From Spirochaetales bacterium Spiro_05 (lineage in GTDB: Bacteria; Spirochaetota; Spirochaetia; Sphaerochaetales; Sphaerochaetaceae), in assembly GCA_001603115.1 (NCBI GenBank), contig LVBG01000008.1:1-39443 (forward strand): a stretch of 39,443 bases of DNA. Direction: 5' to 3'. The position numbers and the translations under genes are program-made. Positions 33,753 through 39,443 of the stretch are shown piece after piece (position 1 is the stretch's first letter; every line of letters starts with the position of its first letter). Under the pieces are notes generated by a model. It saw only the letters and a program-made list of their open reading frames with translations. It was not told the origin of the DNA and ran no database searches.

Positions 33753-34826
33753 ATGAAACGCAATAAGAATCTTGGACTGTGGCTGACCCTCCTGATTGTG
33801 GTCATCATCTTCACCCTGCCGATCCCCACATACAGCAAATACCTTCTGGTAGCGATGCTGCTCGGCGGACTGCTCTACTGGAAGCGCGCCTTGATCCTCT
33901 ACATCCGGGCAAACCGGAAGATTACGAGCACCAACAGCAAGGATTGGGAGCTTGCTTGGCCGCTCTACCGAAAAGCCATGCGTTCAGGGCTCTTGCCCAC
34001 CTTCCGGGTAACGGCGGCAAGCATGTTTCTCCAGCGCGGAGATGCCCAAGAGGGCAAGCAAATCATCGAAGAGTACCTTTCCTCGACCAAGGGTCGGGAC
34101 GAAACCTTGGACAAGGTTGCCAAGACGATGGTCAGTATGGCCTACTGGATGGAAGGAGACCTGAACAAGGCTCTCCAAACGGTCGAGGAAGTCTATCAGA
34201 GCGGCTACCGTGACAAGAATCTCTTCATCAACTACACCACCTACGCACTCGAGCAGGGCGATCTTGCCAAGGCTGAAGAGCTCATGGAGGAGAGCGGAAA
34301 CCTGGAGAACACCAGTCCCGGCATCCGTGACAACCGAGGTTGGATACACCTGGTCAAGGGAGAGTGGGTGGAAGCAGGAGAGCTCTACCGTGAGTTGGTG
34401 GAACGCAAGCCCAGGTTCCCTGAACCCTACGTACACTATGCCCAGGTGAAACTCCACTTCGGGTTGGTGGGGGAAGCCATTGAGTTGCTCGAATCTGCAC
34501 TTGGCGCTCGTTATTCCAATACCAGCGGGATGAAGATGGAGACCATCGAGAAGATGCTCTCTCTGCTCAAGGATCCTGACACCAGAAGGAAAACTGCGGT
34601 CGAAATTGATAAGGATTGTGCATCTGTTGCCTCTGGAAAGCTGCCCGCCCCCCTCTCTGGGGAGTTTGAGCGTGAAGAAGCACTGACGTTGGAGGGTTTT
34701 GCCTCACTTCCCAAGAAGCAGGAAAAACAGGCCCGAAAACTGCAAGAGTCCGAGCGCCTTCCCAACACTGAGTTGACCGAGGAAGACCTCGAATATCTCA
34801 GAAAACATGGTTTGGAAGAGAACTAG
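33753..34826 (+). CDS. Membrane-anchored TPR-repeat protein
   Basis: A 357-residue protein with two close hydrophobic segments (about 9-24 and 29-42) that anchor it by a hairpin, then a soluble cytoplasmic region of TPR-like helical pairs (about 60-275; for example MEGDLNKALQTVEEVYQSG, LEQGDLAKAEELMEESG, and VKGEWVEAGELYRELVERKP followed by FPEPYVHYAQVKLHFGLVGEAIELLESAL). The last 80 residues are charged and probably disordered. TPR domains bind other proteins; the partner is unknown. The start follows AGGTG at 33742-33746. It is convergent with the patatin gene, and their stops overlap in CTAG. The function is not assignable. Confidence 0.75.
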   Translation: MKRNKNLGLWLTLLIVVIIFTLPIPTYSKYLLVAMLLGGLLYWKRALILYIRANRKITSTNSKDWELAWPLYRKAMRSGLLPTFRVTAASMFLQRGDAQEGKQIIEEYLSSTKGRDETLDKVAKTMVSMAYWMEGDLNKALQTVEEVYQSGYRDKNLFINYTTYALEQGDLAKAEELMEESGNLENTSPGIRDNRGWIHLVKGEWVEAGELYRELVERKPRFPEPYVHYAQVKLHFGLVGEAIELLESALGARYSNTSGMKMETIEKMLSLLKDPDTRRKTAVEIDKDCASVASGKLPAPLSGEFEREEALTLEGFASLPKKQEKQARKLQESERLPNTELTEEDLEYLRKHGLEEN

Positions 34827-36865
34827 AACGCTACGTTGAACCAGAATCCCCAGACAAAGGTGTTCCCCTTCTGATCCCACCCTCCGTAGATGGTAAGCGG
34901 CAGGGTGCGGATGCCCAGAAGCGAGATATCGGTGTGGAGCTCCAAACCCAAAGACAAGGCCGGCGCAAAGCTCTTCTCATACCACAACAGGTCGGTATAG
35001 ATGGCCACGGAGCTGTTCTTGAAGAGCAGCAGCTCAGCCATGGTGGGATTGAAATTCACCGGTCGGTAGCCAAAGCCCAATTGCATGCCTACCAGATGGT
35101 TTGCAGGATTCACCGCAAGGGAGAGATCGTGTCCTTGGCCTTTAATGGTACTGCTGGTGGTCCTGAAACCATCGGAGAAAAAGAAGGGAACATCCCCCTT
35201 GCCATCCAAAGCAAAGCGATTGAAGGTCTTCAGCGTACCGAACAATCCGATCTTTCCATCCGCCAGCTCAGTCTCCACCCTCGAGCCCAAGAACGACCTG
35301 GATGTGCCATAGTCGCCAAGTATCTGGTAACTCACCGCGAAACTGGAGTCTGGAATATGCCACGACCCGGTGCCCTTGGGTAGCAGGCGTGCCTGCAGAC
35401 GAGCATGGTAGAGATACATGTTTCCATCAAAATAGTTGAGATGAGCGCTGTTCTTGAAATCACTGAGATGCTCCATAGCGTTGGTCAGGCTGAGGCGAAG
35501 GGTATCCTCCAAGAAGTACATCCTCCCCTCCAGATTGGCCCCAAGCGAGAGCATGGGTGCATTGGTTGCGATTTCATGGACGTATGCTGCATAGCCGCTC
35601 GCTCTGAGATACTTCAAAAATACATAGTCCACTTGGGCCCTGACGGCAGGAGATGCAGAGAATTGGTCATTGCTCACCAAGTTGAGTGAGTAGCCGGAAT
35701 TCACCCCAACCGACAGATTGCCACTCCTATAGAGGTATTTCAAACCCAAGGTGGTATCATCTTTGAGCAGGGTGGTGTCATCGGTCCCAAAGTCCGAGTC
35801 AAACCCGATTCCCAGCAAATGGGAAGCTTTGGTAAGCGGCACTTGTTTGAAAAGGTGATAGGCATCATAGCTCGCTGCCACCTGTTGCCCCAGCTTTTCC
35901 CTCAAATCAGTGAGGGCAAAGGTGTCTTTCAGCTTGGGAAGTTTTCCTAGCTCCCCGGCTTGCAAAGCGGCTGACTCATACCCCTTCTGTGCAAGGTACT
36001 CAACCTTGGAAAACTCCATGAAGGAGACATCTTCAACCATGTTGCGAATCCAGATGGCTTCGGGGAGAGCACGCTTGAGCTCTTCCACGCCCCTTCGTCG
36101 CTTTCCGAGATCCACCGAGACATTGAGAATGGTAAGAGGATTGCGAAGATTGAGGGTATCCACATCATAGAATGTGGTGGAGATGATCAGCGAGTCTGCA
36201 AAGGAGGAAGCAAGGTCGACCGGAACGAGGTTCGTCACCCCGCCATCGAGCAAGAGGTGTCCTCTGAACTCTACCGGCTGAAAATACACAGGAAGGGCGT
36301 AGCTTGCCCGAAGTACCGTGGAGAAGTCCCCTTCGCTGATCAGAATCTGGCGTTTGGTGACCATGTCTTCGGCTATGACGATGATGGGTATGGGAAGCTC
36401 CTCAAGCTTGGTGTTCTCACCCAAAAGAGAGGTCATCTTTGCAATGAACCGTGAAGAGTCGAGCAGTCCGCCTTGCAAGGGAAGGGTCAGGTCGAAGAGA
36501 CTCTGGATCGAAACTGAGGTGATGCTCTCCAAAATCTGGTCAGGCGAGAGCCCTGCGGCATACATCAGACCGACAATGCTCCCCATGGAGTTGCTGATGA
36601 TGAAATCAGGAACGATTCCCTGCTCTTCCAGATACTTGAGCACCCCGATGTGGGCAAATGCTCGGGCCGACCCTCCACTGAGGACCAGACCAACCGCCGA
36701 TCGTTCTCCCTGTGTTCTCTCGAAGATCCTCTCTCTGAACCGTGCTTCCCCATAGGCAATCGGCACATCGGCGAGGAGGATGTCATCGGCATCCTGTGCA
36801 GAAAGGGCAGAGAAGGCCATGCAAAGCAGCAGGACCATGACCAGCAATCTCTTGGCAGTGTTCAC
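34823..36865 (-). CDS. Patatin-like phospholipase with outer-membrane beta-barrel (PlpD type)
   Basis: Secreted protein of 680 residues. A signal peptide covers 1-23 (MNTAKRLLVMVLLLC...LSA). A patatin domain follows at about 58-260, with the anion-hole loop GGSARA (64-69), nucleophile S93 and the D207-G-G motif. A linker and a POTRA-like stretch (about 300-360) come next, then a surface-antigen barrel to a terminal Phe. It should expose or release a phospholipase at the cell surface. The GTG start at 36865 is chosen because GGAGG is 6 bases upstream and a perfect signal peptide begins there; ATG at 36877 has no ribosome site. The elbow reads S-N-S-M-G rather than G-x-S-x-G. The patatin call is firm; activity is less certain. 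Confidence 0.87.
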   Translation of the reverse strand: MNTAKRLLVMVLLLCMAFSALSAQDADDILLADVPIAYGEARFRERIFERTQGERSAVGLVLSGGSARAFAHIGVLKYLEEQGIVPDFIISNSMGSIVGLMYAAGLSPDQILESITSVSIQSLFDLTLPLQGGLLDSSRFIAKMTSLLGENTKLEELPIPIIVIAEDMVTKRQILISEGDFSTVLRASYALPVYFQPVEFRGHLLLDGGVTNLVPVDLASSFADSLIISTTFYDVDTLNLRNPLTILNVSVDLGKRRRGVEELKRALPEAIWIRNMVEDVSFMEFSKVEYLAQKGYESAALQAGELGKLPKLKDTFALTDLREKLGQQVAASYDAYHLFKQVPLTKASHLLGIGFDSDFGTDDTTLLKDDTTLGLKYLYRSGNLSVGVNSGYSLNLVSNDQFSASPAVRAQVDYVFLKYLRASGYAAYVHEIATNAPMLSLGANLEGRMYFLEDTLRLSLTNAMEHLSDFKNSAHLNYFDGNMYLYHARLQARLLPKGTGSWHIPDSSFAVSYQILGDYGTSRSFLGSRVETELADGKIGLFGTLKTFNRFALDGKGDVPFFFSDGFRTTSSTIKGQGHDLSLAVNPANHLVGMQLGFGYRPVNFNPTMAELLLFKNSSVAIYTDLLWYEKSFAPALSLGLELHTDISLLGIRTLPLTIYGGWDQKGNTFVWGFWFNVAF

Positions 36866-36873
36866 GATTCCCT

Positions 36874-36914
36874 CCATTTGGTTTCACTGTAAAGCAAATG
36901 GTGCGAAAAAACAA
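36874..36914 (-). promoter_or_regulatory. Promoter of the patatin gene with a flanking inverted repeat
   Basis: On the minus strand TTGTTT (36914-36909) and TACAGT (36891-36886) are 17 bases apart, starting near 36879. A perfect 7-bp inverted repeat CCATTTG (36874-36880) and CAAATGG (36895-36901) brackets the -10 box and transcript start, a typical place for a repressor. Confidence 0.5.
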
Positions 36915-36941
36915 TCGAGACCTACTTTTTCACAAACTCTG

Positions 36942-36970
36942 TTGCTTTTTCCGTTTGGATTTGGTAGCAT
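36942..36970 (+). promoter_or_regulatory. Promoter of the tRNA-Leu gene
   Basis: TTGCTT (36942-36947) and TAGCAT (36965-36970) are separated by 17 bases, placing the start about 7 bases before the mature tRNA. It gives a minimal leader for RNase P to remove. Confidence 0.55.
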
Positions 36971-36983
36971 GATTCAGTCTTTC

Positions 36984-37067
36984 GCCGGCGTGGTGAAATT
37001 GGTAGACACGATAGACTCAAAATCTATTGAGCGCAAGCTTGTATCGGTTCAAGTCCGATCGCCGGTA
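36984..37067 (+). tRNA. tRNA-Leu (anticodon CAA)
   Basis: The cloverleaf folds completely: acceptor GCCGGCG with CGCCGGT (first pair G-T), a D arm with GG in its loop, anticodon stem ATAGA/TCTAT around CTCAAAA with anticodon CAA for UUG codons, a long variable arm typical of class II tRNAs, and T arm ATCGG-TTCAAGT-CCGAT. The discriminator is A73, as leucine tRNAs require. The 3' CCA is not encoded and must be added. It has its own promoter and terminator. Confidence 0.96.
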
Positions 37068-37072
37068 TACTC

Positions 37073-37106
37073 AAGGCCCCTGCTCTTCTGAGCGGGGGCT
37101 TTCTCT
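37073..37106 (+). terminator. Terminator after tRNA-Leu
   Basis: AAGGCCCCTGCTC and GAGCGGGGGCTTT form a 13-pair stem, allowing G-T pairs, around a TTCT loop, followed by TTTCTC. It starts 6 bases after the tRNA end. Confidence 0.85.
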
Positions 37107-37122
37107 ATCTTGCCCAAAACCC

Positions 37123-37151
37123 TTGACTCTTCATAGGCGCCTCGCTACTAT
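37123..37151 (+). promoter_or_regulatory. Promoter of the SdpR-SdpI-like operon
   Basis: TTGACT (37123-37128) and TACTAT (37146-37151) are exactly 17 bases apart, close to consensus, with the start expected near 37158, inside the dyad at 37153-37174. Confidence 0.7.
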
Positions 37152-37152
37152 C

Positions 37153-37174
37153 TATTTAGAATTTTTTCGAAATA
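37153..37174. promoter_or_regulatory. Probable operator of the ArsR/SdpR-like repressor
   Basis: TATTTAGAA and TTCGAAATA form a 9-bp inverted repeat with one mismatch around TTTT. It covers the predicted start of transcription and ends just before the AGGAG ribosome site, so binding would block initiation. Size and position fit a winged-helix ArsR dimer. Confidence 0.6.
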
Positions 37175-37183
37175 GGAGCAACC

Positions 37184-37477
37184 ATGGGATTCTCAGAGAC
37201 CATGAAAGCCATCTCAGATCCTCAACGACGCCACATGCTGACCTTGCTCAAGCAGGAACGGCTGAGCGCCGGCGAGATTGTGCAGCACTTCCCTTCCCTC
37301 TCTGCTGCCACGGTCTCCTATCATCTGAGCTTACTCAAGAAAGCCTCCCTGATTACAGAGAGCAAATATAAGAATTTCATCTACTATGAACTGAATGCAT
37401 CGGTATTTGAGGAGATCATGCTCTGGTGCGCGCAGTTTACTGGAGGGACCGATGAAAACCAAAACGAAGCTGATTGA
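37184..37477 (+). CDS. ArsR/SdpR-family transcriptional repressor
   Basis: Winged-helix DNA-binding protein of 97 residues. Helix-turn-helix L-S-A-G-E-I-V-Q-H-F-P-S-L-S-A-A-T-V-S-Y-H-L-S-L-L (27-51) and a wing (Y-K-N-F-I-Y-Y-E-L) follow the normal ArsR pattern, but the metal-binding Cys motif of arsenic sensors is absent. This agrees with the SdpR/autorepressor branch. The start has AGGAG close upstream. Its 3' end overlaps the SdpI-like gene by 26 bases, so the two are translated together, as in the Bacillus sdpRI operon (established knowledge). Autorepression at the 37153-37174 dyad is inferred. Confidence 0.88.
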   Translation: MGFSETMKAISDPQRRHMLTLLKQERLSAGEIVQHFPSLSAATVSYHLSLLKKASLITESKYKNFIYYELNASVFEEIMLWCAQFTGGTDENQNEAD

Positions 37478-38108
37478 CCGGACATTGGTGCTGACCACCC
37501 TGGTCTGCATCCTGCCCATCCTCTTTTCACTCTCTGTGTACGACCGCCTGCCCGACCAAGTCCCCATCCACTTCGATGCAAGCGGCAATCCGGACAACTA
37601 CGCCCACAAGGCTTTTGCAGCCTTCGGCATCCCCCTCTTGCTTGCCCTCTTCAACCTCATACTCCAATTGGGACTGAAGTTTGACCCGAAACGTGATGTG
37701 AAATCACGCATCTATCACATCTCACGGTGGATACTCGCCTCGGTTTCCCTGCTTGTCATGCCGATAACCCTGCTCATCGCACTGGGAAATGACATCCCGG
37801 TGGAGAAGGTTGTTCCCCTTTTTGTCAGCCTGCTCTTCCTCATCCTGGGAAACTATCTTCCAAAATGCAGACAGAACTATACCATCGGCATCAAGTTGCC
37901 GTGGACCTTGGCAAGTGAATACAACTGGAACAAGACCCACCGCTTCACCGGGTGGCTGTGGACTGCAGTGAGCATCGTATTGCTTGCCGGACTGCTGCTA
38001 AACCTCGACGCGGCGTTGCTGTTCATGATAGCCATCCCGGCTCTCGCCTTCCTTCCCATCATCTACTCGTTTGTCCTCTCATTCAGGGAGCCTGCCGAAA
38101 CGCCTTGA
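37452..38108 (+). CDS. SdpI/DUF1648 family membrane protein
   Basis: Inner-membrane protein of 218 residues with about six helices. The DUF1648 part near the N-terminus (Y-D-R-L-P-D-Q-V-P-I-H-F-D-A-S-G-N-P-D-N-Y, about 26-46) and the SdpI part (G-I-K-L-P-W-T-L-A-S-E-Y-N-W-N-K-T-H-R-F-T-G, about 140-161) are both clear. SdpI in Bacillus gives immunity to the SdpC toxin and controls SdpR by holding it at the membrane (established knowledge). The start at 37452 follows GGAGGG. There is no sdpC-like toxin gene here, so a general envelope-stress or signal-sensing role is as likely. The end overlaps convergent mltG by 26 bases. Confidence 0.88.
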   Translation: MKTKTKLIDRTLVLTTLVCILPILFSLSVYDRLPDQVPIHFDASGNPDNYAHKAFAAFGIPLLLALFNLILQLGLKFDPKRDVKSRIYHISRWILASVSLLVMPITLLIALGNDIPVEKVVPLFVSLLFLILGNYLPKCRQNYTIGIKLPWTLASEYNWNKTHRFTGWLWTAVSIVLLAGLLLNLDAALLFMIAIPALAFLPIIYSFVLSFREPAETP

Positions 38109-39443
38109 TGTTCTCCTTGTGTTCCTCATAGGTCCGGGCGAAGTGTATCTGCTTGTCCAGACCATGCAGGTAGTAGAAGTACTCGCTTTGCTGGGGGAAG
38201 AACGCAGCATGAACTGCTTCCTTGGAAGGGCTGCAGATCCCGGTGGGGGGAAGCCCCACCCTGCGACGGGTATTGTAGGGGGTCTTGGACTCCAAGGCTG
38301 AGGTGGGAATGGGATTGACCCAGTCATCAAGCTCATAGCGGGTGGTTGCATCTATGCCCAAGGGTTCCCCATTGGCCAGACGGTTGTGGATTACCGAGGA
38401 GATGAGCCTCATTTCCCCTACATTTTGGGTTTCTGCCTGAATCATGGAGGCGATGATGAGCAGCTGCTCAATCGAATACTCCTCCACCAATGGAGAGGAG
38501 AGGTGCCGGCGTACCTCGGCCAGCATTGCCTCATACATGGCCAGCGCGAGCATCTCTGCCGAACGCCCTCGTGTTACCGTGTAGCTTCCACTGAGCAACC
38601 AACCTTCGCCAAAGCCAAGCTGGTAGGCACTTACCAGATTATCGGTTGCCTGCAAGAAACTCCCTTGAGCAGTGGAGAGACGGCTGGACAGATACTGGTC
38701 TATGCTCTTCAGCGTGAAGGCTGGGCTGATCGTAAGCACCACCTCCTCTGAGATGGAGGTGAGCAAAGCCCCGATCTCCTCAAAGGCGAGATCCTTTCCC
38801 ATGAGGTAAGAGCCGGTCTTCAGCCGGGTTGCAAGGTCCGCCTGGATGAAATACTCAAGCAAGGCTTGCCCATCTGCAACCACCCCTTCGCTCTCAAGCA
38901 GCTGGCTTACAGAACGGGCACTCATGCCTCGCTCGATGGTCAGGGCGACTGCTTGTCGGGGAGTCTCTTCCACTACGCCCACAGGGAGGGCTTTTCGCTG
39001 TCCAACAAACACCCAGATCAGGATGGCAAGGCAAAAAAGAAGCACCGCAACCAGCAGGGGGATGAGCACCAGTCTGGTTATGGGGGTGCGATAAGCCTTG
39101 CGCGTCCCGATTTTCGGGGGTTCCACCTTGACTCGCTTTGGTGTTTCGCGTTTGTTCTTGGGCTTATGGGTCTGTACCAAATGAGGATTGGGAAGATCGC
39201 TGCTGCGTGGCTGCGGGGCCTTGCGCACCGGTGCCTTTCCACCCTTTGGAGAGGGTTTCTTCGCCTCTGGTTGGCCTTCAGGTTTAGGTCCTGGTATCTT
39301 GACCGTCATGCTCCGAGTCGTAACGGTCGGCTTCACCCGCACAGGGGCTTTCTTCTCCTTGGGCTCGGGAGCATCGGTGAGCACCACTTTCACCGAGGAC
39401 GATGAGCGCTTCTTCTTACCGTCCAGATCGAGTGTCAGCTGCT
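38083..39443 (-). CDS. mltG: Endolytic transglycosylase MltG, 5' end outside the window
   Basis: Inner-membrane lytic transglycosylase that cleaves nascent glycan strands to set peptidoglycan chain length. The frame stays open to the right edge, so the gene is partial and its true start lies beyond 39443; the GTG at 39393 has no ribosome site. The visible part has a long Lys/Pro/Arg-rich cytoplasmic segment (about 120 residues), a single membrane helix (about 38998-39090), a LysM-like region, and the YceG catalytic domain with A-S-M-I-Q-A-E-T, N-R-L and I-D-A-T-T-R-Y-E-L. The A-E-T glutamate that is most conserved in the family is kept; the preceding Glu is Gln. The extended cytoplasmic tail is unusual against E. 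coli. It converges on, and overlaps, the SdpI-like gene. Confidence 0.9.
   Translation of the reverse strand, partial: QLTLDLDGKKKRSSSSVKVVLTDAPEPKEKKAPVRVKPTVTTRSMTVKIPGPKPEGQPEAKKPSPKGGKAPVRKAPQPRSSDLPNPHLVQTHKPKNKRETPKRVKVEPPKIGTRKAYRTPITRLVLIPLLVAVLLFCLAILIWVFVGQRKALPVGVVEETPRQAVALTIERGMSARSVSQLLESEGVVADGQALLEYFIQADLATRLKTGSYLMGKDLAFEEIGALLTSISEEVVLTISPAFTLKSIDQYLSSRLSTAQGSFLQATDNLVSAYQLGFGEGWLLSGSYTVTRGRSAEMLALAMYEAMLAEVRRHLSSPLVEEYSIEQLLIIASMIQAETQNVGEMRLISSVIHNRLANGEPLGIDATTRYELDDWVNPIPTSALESKTPYNTRRRVGLPPTGICSPSKEAVHAAFFPQQSEYFYYLHGLDKQIHFARTYEEHKENIKAFRQAP

Noticed and set aside
1-39443. CRISPR arrays, insertion sequences, attachment sites or a replication origin
   Set aside because: I saw no regularly spaced repeats, transposase or integrase, tRNA-edge duplication, or cluster of DnaA-type boxes anywhere in the window.

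Overview
The window (39.4 kb, roughly half G+C) looks like chromosomal DNA of a free-living, sugar-fermenting spirochaete, most like Sphaerochaeta. The clues are xylose and ribose catabolism genes, processive diacylglycerol glycosyltransferases, many outer-membrane beta-barrel proteins of the Wzi, POTRA and patatin types, and the general style of the proteins. This placement is inferred from protein character; no marker gene was searched. I see no transposase, integrase, phage gene or CRISPR array.

Layout. (1) 1-4300, plus strand: a membrane-anchored metallophosphoesterase, a DUF2804 protein and a DEAD-box RNA helicase with a DbpA-type RNA-binding domain, ended by a strong terminator. (2) 4314-12706: a glycolipid/envelope block. 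Two large RND-superfamily (MMPL/patched-like) exporters flank a divergent GT4 glycosyltransferase and two tandem, gaplessly colinear GT28 (MGDG-synthase-like) glycosyltransferases. (3) 12678-22956, all minus strand: a surface-polysaccharide block. It encodes a GT8 fusion protein, a polyprenyl-phosphate sugar-phosphate transferase, a secreted protein, two Wzi-family outer-membrane proteins, a GT2 enzyme and a POTRA/beta-barrel protein. A near-consensus internal promoter starts the last two genes. (4) 23050-26286: a TrpR/YerC-type regulator divergent from a ferritin-like/VIT1 iron or manganese transporter, an aldo/keto reductase and an AEC permease. (5) 26283-29978: xylBA divergent from an AraC-type regulator. 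(6) 29979-30653: a structured intergenic region, then a strongly promoted and terminated small secreted-protein gene that carries a one-base frameshift. (7) 30654-33666, minus strand: queH, cardiolipin synthase and ribokinase. (8) 33753-36865: a TPR protein converging on a patatin/surface-antigen protein. (9) 36984 to the end: tRNA-Leu(CAA), an SdpR/SdpI-like autorepressor and membrane-protein pair, and the 3' part of mltG running off the right edge.

Functional reading. Most genes serve the envelope: glycolipid synthesis with putative lipid exporters, polysaccharide synthesis with outer-membrane export or anchoring proteins, cardiolipin synthesis, an outer-membrane phospholipase and a peptidoglycan terminase. 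The rest are pentose catabolism with local regulators, RNA metabolism and metal handling. A striking structural property is that five of the six convergent gene junctions overlap at their 3' ends (48, 29, 4, 4 and 26 bp). The sixth is the junction at the frameshifted gene, which has a classical terminator instead.
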